From: Salinibacterium sp. NG253 | GTDB taxonomy: Bacteria; Actinomycetota; Actinomycetes; Actinomycetales; Microbacteriaceae | Length of the DNA stretch: 64,000 bases | Assembly: GCF_015864945.1 (NCBI RefSeq) | Contig: NZ_JADYWF010000002.1 | Location: 571,184-635,183 of the forward strand | Reading direction: 5' to 3' | Shown here: piece after piece, positions 51,449-61,098 of the stretch | Position numbering within the stretch: the first letter of the stretch is position 1 | Layout: each line of letters begins with the position of its first letter | The notes under the pieces: model-generated | Seen by the model: only the letters and a program-made list of their open reading frames with translations | Told to the model about the DNA's origin: nothing | Database searches by the model: none | Position numbers and translations under genes: made by a program

Positions 51449-52321
51449 TCAGCGAGAGGGAATTGGGGCGGGTGCGCGAGCGGGAATTTGTGCCCCGACA
51501 ATTGCCGCAAGAGCCAGCCCAAACCCGAGCAATTGGAGTGCGCTAAAACGTTCGCCGAGGAGGAGTGCGCCGAGCGCGGCTGCAGTGAGGGGGGAGAGCA
51601 AACCGAGCACGGCGAGCGATGAAATCGGCACGATCCGAACGCCCCGAAACCAGAGTGTGTATGCGACGATGCCGCCAACGATTCCTAGCCACGCATAGCC
51701 GGCGATAGCGGGCCCGCTGAGCGTCGCCGGAATGCCCTCAGCGAGCAGTGTGATGGGGAGGAGAAAGAGCCCGCCAGCGGTGAGAAGCCAGCCGGCATAG
51801 CTGAGCGCCGACACCTCGGGTGGTTTTCCCCAGTGCTTCGAGAGAAGCACTCCGAGCGCCATGGATGCCGTGCCGCCGAGCCCGGCGATGAGACCGAGGG
51901 TGTCGAGTTGGGCGCTCGCCCGCAACACAACGAGGGCAACGCCGAGCGCGCCGATGATGCCCCAGCTCACGAGTCGCCAGGGAGCGCTTTGGCGAAAGAC
52001 GGCGACGATGAGCACGGCAACGATGAGGGGTTGGGCGGCGCCCAGGGTGGCGGCGACTCCGCCGGGGAGGCGGTAAGCGGCGATGAACAGCAGGGGAAAG
52101 AAGGCGCCGATGTTGAGCACGCCGAGCACGAGAGATTTCCACCACCAGGCGCCGCGGGGCAGCTGGCGGGCGATGACGAGGGCGATCAGGCCGGCAGGCA
52201 GAGCGCGCACGAGGGAGGCGAAGAGGGGATGCCCGGTCGGCAGCAGCTCAGTGGTGACGATGTAGGTCGTGCCCCACACGATGGGCGCAACAGCGGTGAT
52301 CAGGGTGTCGCGCAGCCGCAT
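51449..52321 (-). CDS. EamA/DMT-family transporter
   Basis: A 290-residue protein with ten short hydrophobic helices in two EamA repeats, e.g. TAVAPIVWGTTYIVTTELLPTGHPLFASLVRALPAGLIAL in the first and LAVLGLLSPLTAAALGALLLGERFSALQLLGFGLALAAI in the second. Such proteins export amino acids, nucleosides or drugs. It is divergent from a MarR gene, with candidate operators between them. That arrangement is common for MarR-controlled efflux. Substrate unknown. Confidence 0.85.
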   Translation of the reverse strand: MRLRDTLITAVAPIVWGTTYIVTTELLPTGHPLFASLVRALPAGLIALVIARQLPRGAWWWKSLVLGVLNIGAFFPLLFIAAYRLPGGVAATLGAAQPLIVAVLIVAVFRQSAPWRLVSWGIIGALGVALVVLRASAQLDTLGLIAGLGGTASMALGVLLSKHWGKPPEVSALSYAGWLLTAGGLFLLPITLLAEGIPATLSGPAIAGYAWLGIVGGIVAYTLWFRGVRIVPISSLAVLGLLSPLTAAALGALLLGERFSALQLLGFGLALAAIVGAQIPARAPAPIPSR

Positions 52322-52344
52322 GAGAACTCCTTAGTGTTGAATAG

Positions 52345-52403
52345 TTGAACGTTAAAGAATCTAGCCGGGTTATGCTGGATCCGTCAAACAATTCAACGTT
52401 GAG
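52345..52403. promoter_or_regulatory. Two palindromic sites in the EamA/MarR control region
   Basis: TTGAACGTTAAA (52345-52356) and TTCAACGTTGAG (52392-52403) share the core AACGTT in near-palindromes; the second contains TCAACGTTGA, a perfect 10-bp palindrome. Their centres are 47 bp apart. Typical layout for MarR self-control and control of the divergent gene. Confidence 0.55.
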
Positions 52404-52418
52404 AGATTCTGAGGCACC

Positions 52419-52928
52419 ATGACAGACAGCGTCGATCGCATCCTCACCCAATGGGCCGCGGTGCGCCCCGACCTCAACGTCTCGGCCATGGGCGTGCTCG
52501 GGCGACTGTCCCGCCTCACACGACTCCTCGAGCGCGCGCAAAGCGACGTCTTCGAGACGCACGGTCTGCAACCAGGGGAGTTCGACATCCTTGCGACCCT
52601 GCTGCGAACGGATGCCGGACCACGCGGCCTCACCGCGGGTGCGCTTTCGGCCAGCGCCATGGTCACCTCGGGAGCGATCACCAATCGGCTTGATCGACTC
52701 GTCGCCAAAGGGCTCATCTCGCGCGACGTCGATCCCGAGAACCGGCGCACCATCCGTGTAGCGCTCACCGAGCAAGGAACGCGCACCATCGAAGCGGCGC
52801 TCGCCAACCACCTTGAGAACGAGGAACGCCTACTGGAATCACTCAGCGCAAGCGAGCGAGCCCAGTTCGAAAGCCTGTTACGTGGCCTGTTGACCGTGCA
52901 CGAAAGCGAGCGGAATCACACCGCGTAA
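52419..52928 (+). CDS. MarR-family regulator
   Basis: A 169-residue MarR protein. The DNA-binding region is [74 protein letters not shown], with the wing at [10 protein letters not shown]. Divergent from the EamA transporter and preceded by two AACGTT-centred sites. It probably represses both genes until a ligand is bound. Confidence 0.88.
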   Translation: MTDSVDRILTQWAAVRPDLNVSAMGVLGRLSRLTRLLERAQSDVFETHGLQPGEFDILATLLRTDAGPRGLTAGALSASAMVTSGAITNRLDRLVAKGLISRDVDPENRRTIRVALTEQGTRTIEAALANHLENEERLLESLSASERAQFESLLRGLLTVHESERNHTA

Positions 52929-54310
52929 CGCGCGTACTGCTCCCGAATAATCGGGTGGAAGTCGGATGCCGGCTCCGCCACAGTAGCTATAGCCCAGTCG
53001 GGGCGTGTGCCGTCGAGCACCCACGCCGCTTGGGCTGCGGCGCCCAGCGCGACATACTCTGCGGGCTCGGGAACCACGACCGGCACCGCAAACACCTGGG
53101 ACGCGATGGTCGACACTGCGGGGTTTTGGGCGGCGCCACCTATGAGGAGGATGCGCTCGGCGGAAACCCCTTGGCGACCGAGAGCGTCGAGGCCATCCGC
53201 GAGCCCACACAGCAGTCCCTCGACGGCGGCGCGCGCGAGTGACGGGCGGGTCGTGGAGGCAAGCGTCATGCCGAAGAGGGTTGCTGTGGCATCCGGAAGG
53301 TTGGGGGTTCGTTCGCCTTCGAAGTAGGGCTGCAGCACGAGTCCGCTAGCGCCGGGGGCCGCTTCGAGTGCGAGGGTGCCGAGCTCATCGTGGGTGATAC
53401 CCAGCAGCGCGGCGGTGCTGTCCAGCACGCGGGCGGCGTTCATGGTGGCGACGAGGGGCAGGAAGATGCCGCTGGCATCGGCGAAGCCCGCGACGGTGCC
53501 GGTGGCGTCAGGAACCTGAGTTTCGGCAACGGCGAAGACGGTTCCGCTGGTGCCGATCGAGACGACGACATCGCCTGCTCGTGCGCCCAAGCCGAGTGCT
53601 GCTGCGGCGTTGTCGCCAGCGCCGCAGCCAATCTCGATGGCGGTTCCCGCGACAGTGCCTGCGGATTCACCCGGCGCGACGATGCGGGGCAACACCACGC
53701 CATCGGTCACGGAACTGCGCCCGAGTGCTGCCGTGAAAACCTCGTCGTCGTAGGTGTTGGTGACCGAGTTGAAGTAGCCGGTGCCGCTTGCATCCGAGCG
53801 GTCGGTCGTGAGCTGAGTGAGATCGGGGTTGGTGGGGCCGAAGCCGCGCAAACGCCAGGTCAACCAGTCGTGCGGCAGGCACACGGCGGCAACAAGGGCG
53901 GCGTTCTCGGGCTCGGCATCGCGCAGCCAGCGCAGCTTCGTTGACGTGAACGACGCAACCGGCTTCGAGCCGGTGCGCTCGGCGAGGTCGGGAAACTCGG
54001 CGCTGAGGGTGTCGGCTGCGGCAGCAGACCGGGTGTCATTCCACAGCAGGGCTGGGCGGATGACCCGGCCAGCGGCATCCAACACGACCATGCCGTGTTG
54101 TTGGCCGCCGACCGAGATCGCGGAGACGTCATCCAGCCCGCCCGCCTCGGTGATGGCGTCGTTGAGAGCCACCCACCAGGCGTTCGGATCAACCTCGGTG
54201 CCGGCCGGATGGGAGGCGCGACCGGTGCGGACGAGCGCACCGGTCGCGGCATCCACGATCACGATCTTGCACGACTGGGTTGAGGAGTCGATCCCCGCGA
54301 CGAGGGTCAT
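52916..54310 (-). CDS. xylB: Xylulokinase
   Basis: A 464-residue FGGY-family sugar kinase that phosphorylates D-xylulose. Opening block [32 protein letters not shown], the substrate Asp in GGQQHGMVV... and later [13 protein letters not shown] (phosphate), and [14 protein letters not shown] near the C-terminus. It overlaps the stop of xylA (54310/54311 boundary), so the two are one operon. Its 3' end overlaps the end of the MarR gene by 13 bases. Confidence 0.92.
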   Translation of the reverse strand: MTLVAGIDSSTQSCKIVIVDAATGALVRTGRASHPAGTEVDPNAWWVALNDAITEAGGLDDVSAISVGGQQHGMVVLDAAGRVIRPALLWNDTRSAAAADTLSAEFPDLAERTGSKPVASFTSTKLRWLRDAEPENAALVAAVCLPHDWLTWRLRGFGPTNPDLTQLTTDRSDASGTGYFNSVTNTYDDEVFTAALGRSSVTDGVVLPRIVAPGESAGTVAGTAIEIGCGAGDNAAAALGLGARAGDVVVSIGTSGTVFAVAETQVPDATGTVAGFADASGIFLPLVATMNAARVLDSTAALLGITHDELGTLALEAAPGASGLVLQPYFEGERTPNLPDATATLFGMTLASTTRPSLARAAVEGLLCGLADGLDALGRQGVSAERILLIGGAAQNPAVSTIASQVFAVPVVVPEPAEYVALGAAAQAAWVLDGTRPDWAIATVAEPASDFHPIIREQYARYAV

Positions 54311-55501
54311 TTAGCGAGCGCCCATGAGGTGCTCACCAGCGAGCTGCTGAAGGCGAACAAAGCCGAAGCCCTTGCCATTGAAATAGGCCTCGTGATCGAA
54401 GTCTTCGTACGAAGCACGGTCTGCCAGCAGGTCGTCATAGCTTTCATTGTCGCCGAGAGTGTTCTCAGAGAGTTCGAAGACGCGCGCTGCGGCGAGAGCT
54501 TCTTGCACCTCGGGGTCGGCGCGGAAGGCGGCAGCGCGCTCCTTGAGGAGCAGGTAATTGCGCATGTTGGCGGCAGCGGAAACCCACACGCCGGCTTCGT
54601 CTTCGGTGCGGCTCGGCTTGTAGTCAAAGTGACGCGGGCCGGTGTAGCTTTGGCCGCCGTCCGGGCCACCGTTTTCGAGCAGGTCGACGAGGGAGAAGGC
54701 GTTGTGCAGATCGCCGTGACCAAAGACGAGGTCTTGGTCGTACTTGATTCCGCGCTGGCCGTTGAGGTCGATGTGAAAGAGCTTGTCTTGGTACAGCGCC
54801 TGGGCAATGCCCGAGGTGAAGTTGAGCCCGGCCATCTGTTCGTGACCAGTCTCGGGGTTCACACCGAAGAGTTCGGGGCGTTCGAGGGTTTCGATGAAGG
54901 CCATGGCGTGACCGACGGTCGGCAGCAGAATGTCACCGCGAGGCTCGTTGGGCTTGGGCTCAATAGCGAAGCGGATGTCGTAGCCCTTTTCGGTGACATA
55001 GTCACCAAACAGGTTGAGAGATTCGCGGTAGCGCTCGAGTGCTGCCTGCACGTTCTTTGCGGAGTCGTACTCGGCACCTTCTCTGCCGCCCCACATGACG
55101 AACGTCTTGGCGCCCAGCTCGACGCCCAGTTCGAGCTGACGCATCGCCTTGCGCATGGCAAAGCGGCGAACGCTGCGATCGTTGGAGGTGAAGCCACCGT
55201 CTTTGAAGACGGGGGCGCTGAAGAGGTTGGTGGTGACCATCGGCACGATGAGGCCTGTGTCGCTCAGCACTTGCTTGAGGCGGTCGATTTGCTTCTGGCG
55301 TTCGGCATCCGTGGAGCCGAAGGCGAAGAGGTCGTCGTCGTGGAAGGTAATACCGTAGGCGCCTAGCTCGGCGAGCTTTTCAACGCCGTGAACGATATCG
55401 AGGGGCGCGCGAGTTGCTCCACCGAACGGGTCGACCCCTTCCCAGCCGATCGTCCAAAGGCCGAAGGAAAATTTGTCGGCGGGTGTGGGTTGTGTAGACA
55501 T
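54311..55501 (-). CDS. xylA: Xylose isomerase
   Basis: A 396-residue isomerase of the short actinobacterial type (about 390 residues). Active-site blocks: [11 protein letters not shown] with catalytic His, [41 protein letters not shown] with the metal Glu, and [22 protein letters not shown] with metal Asp residues. I start at the ATG at 55501 ([10 protein letters not shown]); the longer frame has no ribosome site. First gene of the xylAB operon, divergent from the sugar transporter. Confidence 0.94.
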   Translation of the reverse strand: MSTQPTPADKFSFGLWTIGWEGVDPFGGATRAPLDIVHGVEKLAELGAYGITFHDDDLFAFGSTDAERQKQIDRLKQVLSDTGLIVPMVTTNLFSAPVFKDGGFTSNDRSVRRFAMRKAMRQLELGVELGAKTFVMWGGREGAEYDSAKNVQAALERYRESLNLFGDYVTEKGYDIRFAIEPKPNEPRGDILLPTVGHAMAFIETLERPELFGVNPETGHEQMAGLNFTSGIAQALYQDKLFHIDLNGQRGIKYDQDLVFGHGDLHNAFSLVDLLENGGPDGGQSYTGPRHFDYKPSRTEDEAGVWVSAAANMRNYLLLKERAAAFRADPEVQEALAAARVFELSENTLGDNESYDDLLADRASYEDFDHEAYFNGKGFGFVRLQQLAGEHLMGAR

Positions 55502-55526
55502 TGAGGCTCTCCGTTGACAGCAGTGG

Positions 55527-55539
55527 CAATAAGTTATTG
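55527..55539. promoter_or_regulatory. 13-bp palindrome upstream of xylA, candidate xylose-regulator operator
   Basis: CAATAA-G-TTATTG is perfect. On the minus strand it falls at the -10 side of a possible promoter (TTGCCA, 17 bases, TAACTT) for xylA. A ROK/XylR repressor encoded at 59818 would be the expected reader. Confidence 0.5.
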
Positions 55540-55630
55540 ACAACAACATACTTTGGCAACGCCGTCACGTCAATCTCGGATCCAAAATAGAAATCCTTGT
55601 ATTTGCTGACCTGAAGCAGCAATTTGGCGA

Positions 55631-55674
55631 AACTTTTCGAAAGTTGTTGCATTCAACGTATGAAGCAATATAAG
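55631..55674 (+). promoter_or_regulatory. Candidate promoter and palindrome for the sugar transporter operon
   Basis: AACTTT-TCG-AAAGTT (55631-55645) precedes a -35-like TTGCAT (55647-55652); TATAAG (55669-55674) is 16 bases further. The rest of the 360-base region between xylA and the transporter (55502-55861) shows no gene that I can support. Confidence 0.45.
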
Positions 55675-55861
55675 TTCGCTCTATCAACAAAACGGGGCGC
55701 TTACCGCTGCCCCTCGCGATACAACGAAGTAGCGCTCCACGGCGCTGGTAATCCGGCCCGTGCTCTTCGTCTCTCGTGAGGACCGCAGCCAAGCCCCGGC
55801 CGGTCATACCCCCGTGTGGCTGGCTTGTTGCCCGGCAATCACATTTGAAAGGGACAACACG

Positions 55862-56965
55862 ATGTCAATGAAGAAGATAATTGCGGTCGCAGCAGCGACT
55901 GTAATGGCTTTCGGACTCGCCGCCTGCAGCAGCGACGACGCAGGAACTGGCGGCGGCAGTGAAGGTAGTGTCGGTATCTCGATGCCTACCCGCAGCCTCG
56001 AACGCTGGATCAACGACGGCGAAGGCCTCAAGGCCCAGCTCGAAGATGCTGGCTACTCGGCAGACCTGCAGTACGCGGACGACAAGGCCGATACTCAGAT
56101 CAGCCAGATTCAGAACCAGATCGCTTCGGGCGTTGACGTCCTCGTCATCGCGGCAATCGACGGAGAGCTTCTGGCCCCGGTGCTCGCCGATGCGGCAGCA
56201 CAGGACATCGCCGTCATTTCTTACGACCGTCTGATCAACGGCACTCCCGACGTCGACTACTACGCGACGTTCGACAACTACAAGGTTGGCCAGCTTCAGG
56301 GTGAGTTCATCGAAGAACAGCTCGGACTTGCTGATGGCGCCGGCCCGTTCAACCTTGAGCCTTTCGCCGGTAGCCCCGACGACAACAACGCCAAGTTCTT
56401 CTTCTCTGGCGCGTGGGATGTCTTGCTTCCTTATGTAGAGAACGGCCAGCTGGTTGTTCCCTCGGGCAAGGCTCCGGCGAGCAACGATGACTGGGCAAGC
56501 ATCGGAATCCTCGGCTGGAAGTCTGACTCGGCTCAGTCCGAACTCGACAACCGTCTGGGTTCGTTCTACACCGGTGGCGAGAAGATCGACGTCGTTCTTT
56601 CTCCCAACGACAGCCTCGCTCAGGGCATTGCCGCTTCGCTTCGCAGCGCTGGTTACACCGCAGGCACCGACTGGCCGCTCTTGACCGGTCAGGATGCCGA
56701 CAAGGCTAGCGTCGTCAACATCCTCGCTGGAGAACAGTCGATGACGGTCTGGAAGGACACCCGCGAGCTGGGCAATGTTGTCTTCGGTTTCATCGAGGCG
56801 ATCATGGCCGGCGACGAGCCGGAGATCAACGACACCGAAACGTACGACAACGGCGAGAAGGTTGTTCCCGCATTCCTCATTGCGCCCGAGGTTGTTGTGA
56901 AGGATGACGTGCAGTCGAAGCTCATCGACTCCGGCTTCATCCAGGCCTCAGACGTGGGTCTGTAG
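55862..56965 (+). CDS. Sugar ABC transporter substrate-binding lipoprotein
   Basis: A 367-residue ChvE/XylF-type periplasmic-binding-protein fold, anchored as a lipoprotein: signal KKIIAVAAATVMAFGLAAC with Cys22. The mature part opens with VGISMPTRSLERWINDGEGLKAQLEDAGY and has NQIASGVDVLVIAAIDG and LSPNDSLAQGIAASL. I start at the ATG at 55862 with GAAAGGGA upstream. With xylAB next door the likely ligand is D-xylose, or another aldose; binding residues cannot be assigned. Confidence 0.88.
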   Translation: MSMKKIIAVAAATVMAFGLAACSSDDAGTGGGSEGSVGISMPTRSLERWINDGEGLKAQLEDAGYSADLQYADDKADTQISQIQNQIASGVDVLVIAAIDGELLAPVLADAAAQDIAVISYDRLINGTPDVDYYATFDNYKVGQLQGEFIEEQLGLADGAGPFNLEPFAGSPDDNNAKFFFSGAWDVLLPYVENGQLVVPSGKAPASNDDWASIGILGWKSDSAQSELDNRLGSFYTGGEKIDVVLSPNDSLAQGIAASLRSAGYTAGTDWPLLTGQDADKASVVNILAGEQSMTVWKDTRELGNVVFGFIEAIMAGDEPEINDTETYDNGEKVVPAFLIAPEVVVKDDVQSKLIDSGFIQASDVGL

Positions 56966-56999
56966 CCTCGGCTAGATCCCAGAAATACGATTCGACGAT

Positions 57000-57027
57000 C
57001 GGGGGACGGCACAGTAGCCGTCCCCCG
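57000..57027 (+). other. Intercistronic stem-loop between binding protein and ATPase genes
   Basis: CGGGGGACGGC (57000-57010) pairs with GCCGTCCCCCG (57017-57027), with a six-base loop ACAGTA and no T-tract. It lies 34 bases after the binding-protein stop. It probably stabilises the abundant binding-protein message or lowers read-through. Confidence 0.6.
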
Positions 57028-57053
57028 AAAGTCACTGCGAGCGGAGCACACTC

Positions 57054-58583
57054 ATGACTGCCATCCTCAGCATGAACCAGATCACAAAAGACTTTAGCGG
57101 CGGTGTTCGTGCCCTCGACGGCGTAAGCCTCGAGGTGGAACGCGGACAGGTGCACGCCATTTGCGGCGAAAACGGCGCCGGCAAATCAACCCTTATGAAG
57201 GTGCTGAGCGGGGTCTACCCCGTCGGCAGCTATGGCGGCAGCATCACCTTTGAGAACCACGAGACCGCGTACCGGTCGATCAACGATTCCGAGGCCGACG
57301 GCATCGTCATCATTCACCAGGAGCTCGCGTTGAGCCCCTACCTCTCTATTGCAGAGAACATCTTCCTCGGTAACGAGATCGCCACGCGCGGTGTTGTCGA
57401 CTGGCCCAAGACCAACCGCGAAGCAACAATGTTGCTCGCGCGCGTTGGCCTCGATGAACTGCCCAGCACTCCCGTTCTCGAACTCGGTGTTGGTAAGCAA
57501 CAGCTCGTGGAGATCGCTAAGGCCCTCTCTAAGCAAGTGAAGTTGCTGATTCTGGATGAGCCAACGGCGGCCCTCAACGATGAAGATTCGGCACACTTGC
57601 TCGACCTCATCAACAGCCTTCGCGGCCAGGGCATTACGTGCATCATCATTTCGCACAAGCTCAAAGAGATTCGCCGGATTGCGGATACCGTCACCATCAT
57701 CCGCGATGGCCAGACCATCGAAACCTTCGAGATGAAGGAAGCGGATGCCACGGAAGCGCGCATCATTCGCGCCATGGTTGGCCGCGATCTCGACAGTATG
57801 TTTCCGCCACACACGCCAGACATTGGCGATGAGCTATTCCGGGTGGAGAACTGGACAGTGCATCATCCGGTCGACACCACGCGCAAGGTCGTCGATGACG
57901 CCTCGTTCTCGGTGCGGGCGGGCGAAATCGTCGGCTTCGCCGGGTTGATGGGCGCGGGGCGCACCGAGCTCGCGATGAGCATCTTCGGTCGCTCGTATGG
58001 CAGCCACATCAGCGGCACCGCCTTCAAAGAGGGCAAGGAGATCTCGGTCAAGAGCGTCAGCGAAGCGATTGGCCATGGCATCGCCTACGCCACCGAAGAT
58101 CGCAAGCATTTTGGGCTCAACCTGATTGGCAGCATTGCCGTCAACGTCTCAGCGGCGGCGCTTTCGAAGCTCTCGCGCTTCGGCATCGTCGACCGCTTTG
58201 CGGAGAACAAAGTCGCCGAGGACTACCGCGGCCAAATGAACATCAAAACTCCGAACGTGTCGGTGCTCGCCGGCAACCTCTCGGGAGGCAACCAGCAAAA
58301 GGTTGTCTTGAGCAAATGGATGTTCTCCGGCCCCGACATCCTGATTCTCGACGAACCCACCCGCGGCATCGATGTCGGTGCCAAATACGAAATCTACGGA
58401 ATCATCAACGACCTCGCCCGTCAGGGCAAAGCGGTCGTCGTGATCTCCTCAGAATTACCGGAGCTTCTCGGACTCTGCGACCGCATCTATGCGATCTCCG
58501 AAGGCACCATCACCGGCGAGATTGATCGCGCCGACGCTACCCAAGAACGACTCATGCACTTGATGACCGCGGGAAAGGACTAA
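57054..58583 (+). CDS. Sugar ABC transporter ATPase with two ABC domains
   Basis: A 509-residue MglA/XylG-type ATPase. Domain 1: Walker [10 protein letters not shown], Walker [12 protein letters not shown]. Domain 2: LMGAGRTE in a degenerate Walker A position, signature NLSGGNQQK and [11 protein letters not shown]. The family opening [27 protein letters not shown] is present. It follows the binding protein by 88 bases and precedes the permease by four. One homodimer or a single chain powers uptake. Confidence 0.93.
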   Translation: MTAILSMNQITKDFSGGVRALDGVSLEVERGQVHAICGENGAGKSTLMKVLSGVYPVGSYGGSITFENHETAYRSINDSEADGIVIIHQELALSPYLSIAENIFLGNEIATRGVVDWPKTNREATMLLARVGLDELPSTPVLELGVGKQQLVEIAKALSKQVKLLILDEPTAALNDEDSAHLLDLINSLRGQGITCIIISHKLKEIRRIADTVTIIRDGQTIETFEMKEADATEARIIRAMVGRDLDSMFPPHTPDIGDELFRVENWTVHHPVDTTRKVVDDASFSVRAGEIVGFAGLMGAGRTELAMSIFGRSYGSHISGTAFKEGKEISVKSVSEAIGHGIAYATEDRKHFGLNLIGSIAVNVSAAALSKLSRFGIVDRFAENKVAEDYRGQMNIKTPNVSVLAGNLSGGNQQKVVLSKWMFSGPDILILDEPTRGIDVGAKYEIYGIINDLARQGKAVVVISSELPELLGLCDRIYAISEGTITGEIDRADATQERLMHLMTAGKD

Positions 58584-58587
58584 CCCG

Positions 58588-59787
58588 ATGAGCACCACAA
58601 CCCCCACTCGTAAACTGCCCAAGATGCGGGTCGACCTGCGTCAGTACGGCATCCTCGCGGCGCTCGCCGTCATCGTCATCCTGTTCCAGGTGTTGACGGA
58701 TGGCCGGCTTCTGCTGCCCGGAAACCTCAACAACCTCATCCAGCAGAACGCCTATGTGCTGATTCTCGCCGTGGGCATGGTCATCGTGATTATTGCGGGA
58801 CACATCGACCTCTCGGTGGGCTCCGTCGTAGCCATGGTCGGCGCGGTTGCCGCGATATCAATGAGCCAGTGGGGCATGCCCTGGTGGGCCGCCGTCATTA
58901 TCTCGCTTCTGCTCGGCGCAGCGGTCGGAGCGTGGCAGGGGTTCTGGGTGGCCTTCGTGGGCATCCCAGCCTTCATCGTCACTCTCGCGGGCATGCTGTT
59001 GTTCCGCGGTCTCACGCTCGTGTTCCTCACGGGCGGAACGATCAACGCGCTTCCCGGTGAGTTCAACGCGATCGGCGGCGGTTGGCTGCCCGAGTTGTTT
59101 GGCACGATTGGTGAAGGTCGCGGCAGTCGCGACATCCTCACAATTGTCTTGGGCGTTCTTGCGGTAGCAATGCTGATCACTCAGCAGGTGCGCAGTCGCG
59201 CCAAGCAACGCAGTCTTGAACTTCCCGTGGAGCGCAGCGTGTCTTTCTGGATCAAGAACGGTGTCGCTGCGGTCGTAATCTTGGCGCTCACCTTCCAGCT
59301 TTCTGCCTACCGCGGAACCCCGATCATCCTGATCATCTTGGCCGTGCTGATTCTGCTCTTCACATTCGTGCTGAACCAGACGGTCTTCGGCCGTCACGTC
59401 TACGCGATTGGTGGCAACCTCTTCGCCGCGCAGATGAGTGGTGTGAAGACCTCGTGGATCAACTTTTTCGTCTTCGTGAACATGGGTGTGCTGGCGGGTC
59501 TCGCGGGTGTCGTCACGACGGCGCGCGCTGGTGGTGCCGTGGCATCCGCCGGTCAGAGCTTTGAATTGGATGCCATTGCTGCTGTCTTCATCGGTGGCGC
59601 GGCTGTCACGGGTGGTGTCGGTACGGTCATCGGTGCCGTGATCGGTGCGCTCATTATGGGTGTGCTCAACATGGGCCTGTCGATCCTGTCGGTGGATGCC
59701 GCCTGGCAACAAACGATCAAGGGACTTGTTCTGTTGCTTGCCGTGGCGTTCGATGTCATGAGCAAGCGCCGCGCCGGACGTCGCTAG
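58588..59787 (+). CDS. Sugar ABC transporter permease (XylH type)
   Basis: A 399-residue permease with about 10 helices. The block NAYVLILAVGMVIVIIAGHIDLSVGS and NQTVFGRHVYAIGGNLFAAQMSGV are typical of the ribose/xylose permease family, and AGQSFELDAIAAVFIGGAAVTGG follows. A polar loop at residues about 195-220 (VRSRAKQRSLELPVERS) is larger than in RbsC and characteristic of XylH. Completes a standard three-part importer. Confidence 0.92.
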   Translation: MSTTTPTRKLPKMRVDLRQYGILAALAVIVILFQVLTDGRLLLPGNLNNLIQQNAYVLILAVGMVIVIIAGHIDLSVGSVVAMVGAVAAISMSQWGMPWWAAVIISLLLGAAVGAWQGFWVAFVGIPAFIVTLAGMLLFRGLTLVFLTGGTINALPGEFNAIGGGWLPELFGTIGEGRGSRDILTIVLGVLAVAMLITQQVRSRAKQRSLELPVERSVSFWIKNGVAAVVILALTFQLSAYRGTPIILIILAVLILLFTFVLNQTVFGRHVYAIGGNLFAAQMSGVKTSWINFFVFVNMGVLAGLAGVVTTARAGGAVASAGQSFELDAIAAVFIGGAAVTGGVGTVIGAVIGALIMGVLNMGLSILSVDAAWQQTIKGLVLLLAVAFDVMSKRRAGRR

Positions 59788-59817
59788 TCTTAGCATCAAC
59801 GTTTTATTGCCAATCGA

Positions 59818-61032
59818 GTGGAACCGCCCGTGAACCAGAACACCCCGCCATCGTCGTCGCTGTCGTCGCCGACCGGTACTGGTGGGCGCGGCGATCGCAC
59901 TCGGCGGCACAACCTGTCGCGCGTGCTGACCCTGCTTCATCGCGGGGCTCAGCGCCGCTCGCAGTTGACCGCGCAGACGGGGCTTAACCGCTCGACTATT
60001 GCGGCGCTCGTGGCCGAGCTCACCGAGCTGGGGCTGGCGTACGAAAGTGAGCCCGATCCCACTCGGCAGGTAGGTCGCCCGTCGCCGATGGTGAACGCGG
60101 ATGCTCGCACGGTGGCCATCGCGGTCAACCCCGAGATCGACGCCATCACCGTAGGAGTCGTAGGGCTCGACGGTTCACTCTTGAAGCGCATCCGCTATGA
60201 AACAGAGACGCCCCCATCAGTCTCCGAGTTCGTGAAGATCTCCAGCCTGATCATCGAGAGCGTGCGCGGGGAATACGAAACGACGGGCCGCATCGTCGGG
60301 ATCGGTATTGCGGCGCCCGGTCTCGTGCGCGTCGAAGACGGCCTCGTGCGCTGGGCACCTCACCTTCATTGGCGAGATGAGCCAGTCACGGAGCTGCTGG
60401 CCGAGGCGACCGGCTATCCCGTCTCCACCGCCAACGATGCGAGTGTGGGTGCTCTCGGCGAGCACATCTATGGCGCTGGCCGCGACATCGATGACCTCAT
60501 CTACCTCAACGGTGGCGCCAGCGGTATCGGTGGCGGCATCATCAGCGGCGGGCGGCCCCTCACCGGTCGTGCCGGCTATGCGGGAGAATTTGGCCACGTT
60601 CGCGTCGAGAACGGTGCTGCCGAGAAGGGCACGCGCGAAGAGGGCAGCCTTGAGACCGAAGTGAATCGCGCCGACCTGTTGCAGGCTCTTGGCCTTACTA
60701 ACGTCGATTCCGAAACTCTGGATGCTGCGCTGCGCGAATCCACGGATCCTGCGGTGAGTGCGCTGGTGCACCGGCAGCTGCTCTCCCTCGGCACGTCGCT
60801 GCGTAACGCCGTGAATGTGTTGAATCCTGAAGTCATTGTGCTTGGTGGTTTTTTGGCATCGATTTTTGCGTTCGATTCGGAGTTTTTGATTGAGCGCGTG
60901 CGCGGCCAGGCTCTCGAAGCATCGTTCGAGGGCGTGAAGATTGTGCCAGCCCAACTCGGTGCGGATCTGCTGATGATTGGTGCAGCTGAGCTTGCTTTCG
61001 CTGCGCTCCTCGAAGACCCCGCGGCGCTCTAG
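59818..61032 (+). CDS. ROK-family transcriptional regulator lacking the zinc cysteines
   Basis: A 404-residue ROK repressor. The winged helix is LSRVLTLLHRGAQRRSQLTAQTGLNRSTIAALVAELTELGLAYES; the sugar kinase fold follows, with GIGIAAPGLV and LNGGASGIGGGI. In ROK proteins a CxCGxxGCxE zinc motif follows GEFGH; here the sequence is GEFGHVRVENGAAEKGTREEGSLETE with no Cys. Context: the last gene of the transporter set, divergent from xylAB across the cluster, so it is the likely xylose repressor. Start GTG at 59818; GTG at 59830 is also possible. Loss of zinc ligands may alter dimer or ligand response. Confidence 0.85.
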   Translation: MEPPVNQNTPPSSSLSSPTGTGGRGDRTRRHNLSRVLTLLHRGAQRRSQLTAQTGLNRSTIAALVAELTELGLAYESEPDPTRQVGRPSPMVNADARTVAIAVNPEIDAITVGVVGLDGSLLKRIRYETETPPSVSEFVKISSLIIESVRGEYETTGRIVGIGIAAPGLVRVEDGLVRWAPHLHWRDEPVTELLAEATGYPVSTANDASVGALGEHIYGAGRDIDDLIYLNGGASGIGGGIISGGRPLTGRAGYAGEFGHVRVENGAAEKGTREEGSLETEVNRADLLQALGLTNVDSETLDAALRESTDPAVSALVHRQLLSLGTSLRNAVNVLNPEVIVLGGFLASIFAFDSEFLIERVRGQALEASFEGVKIVPAQLGADLLMIGAAELAFAALLEDPAAL

Positions 61033-61098
61033 CCTCACCGCTTCGTTGCCTCGGGATAGTTTCGGCCAAACCGAAGCTCCCGGTCTTAGGGTTACTAC

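Noticed and set aside
58858..59940. 360-codon minus-strand frame over the sugar permease and ROK start
   Set aside because: Antisense shadow; Arg/His/Glu-rich without recognisable motifs.
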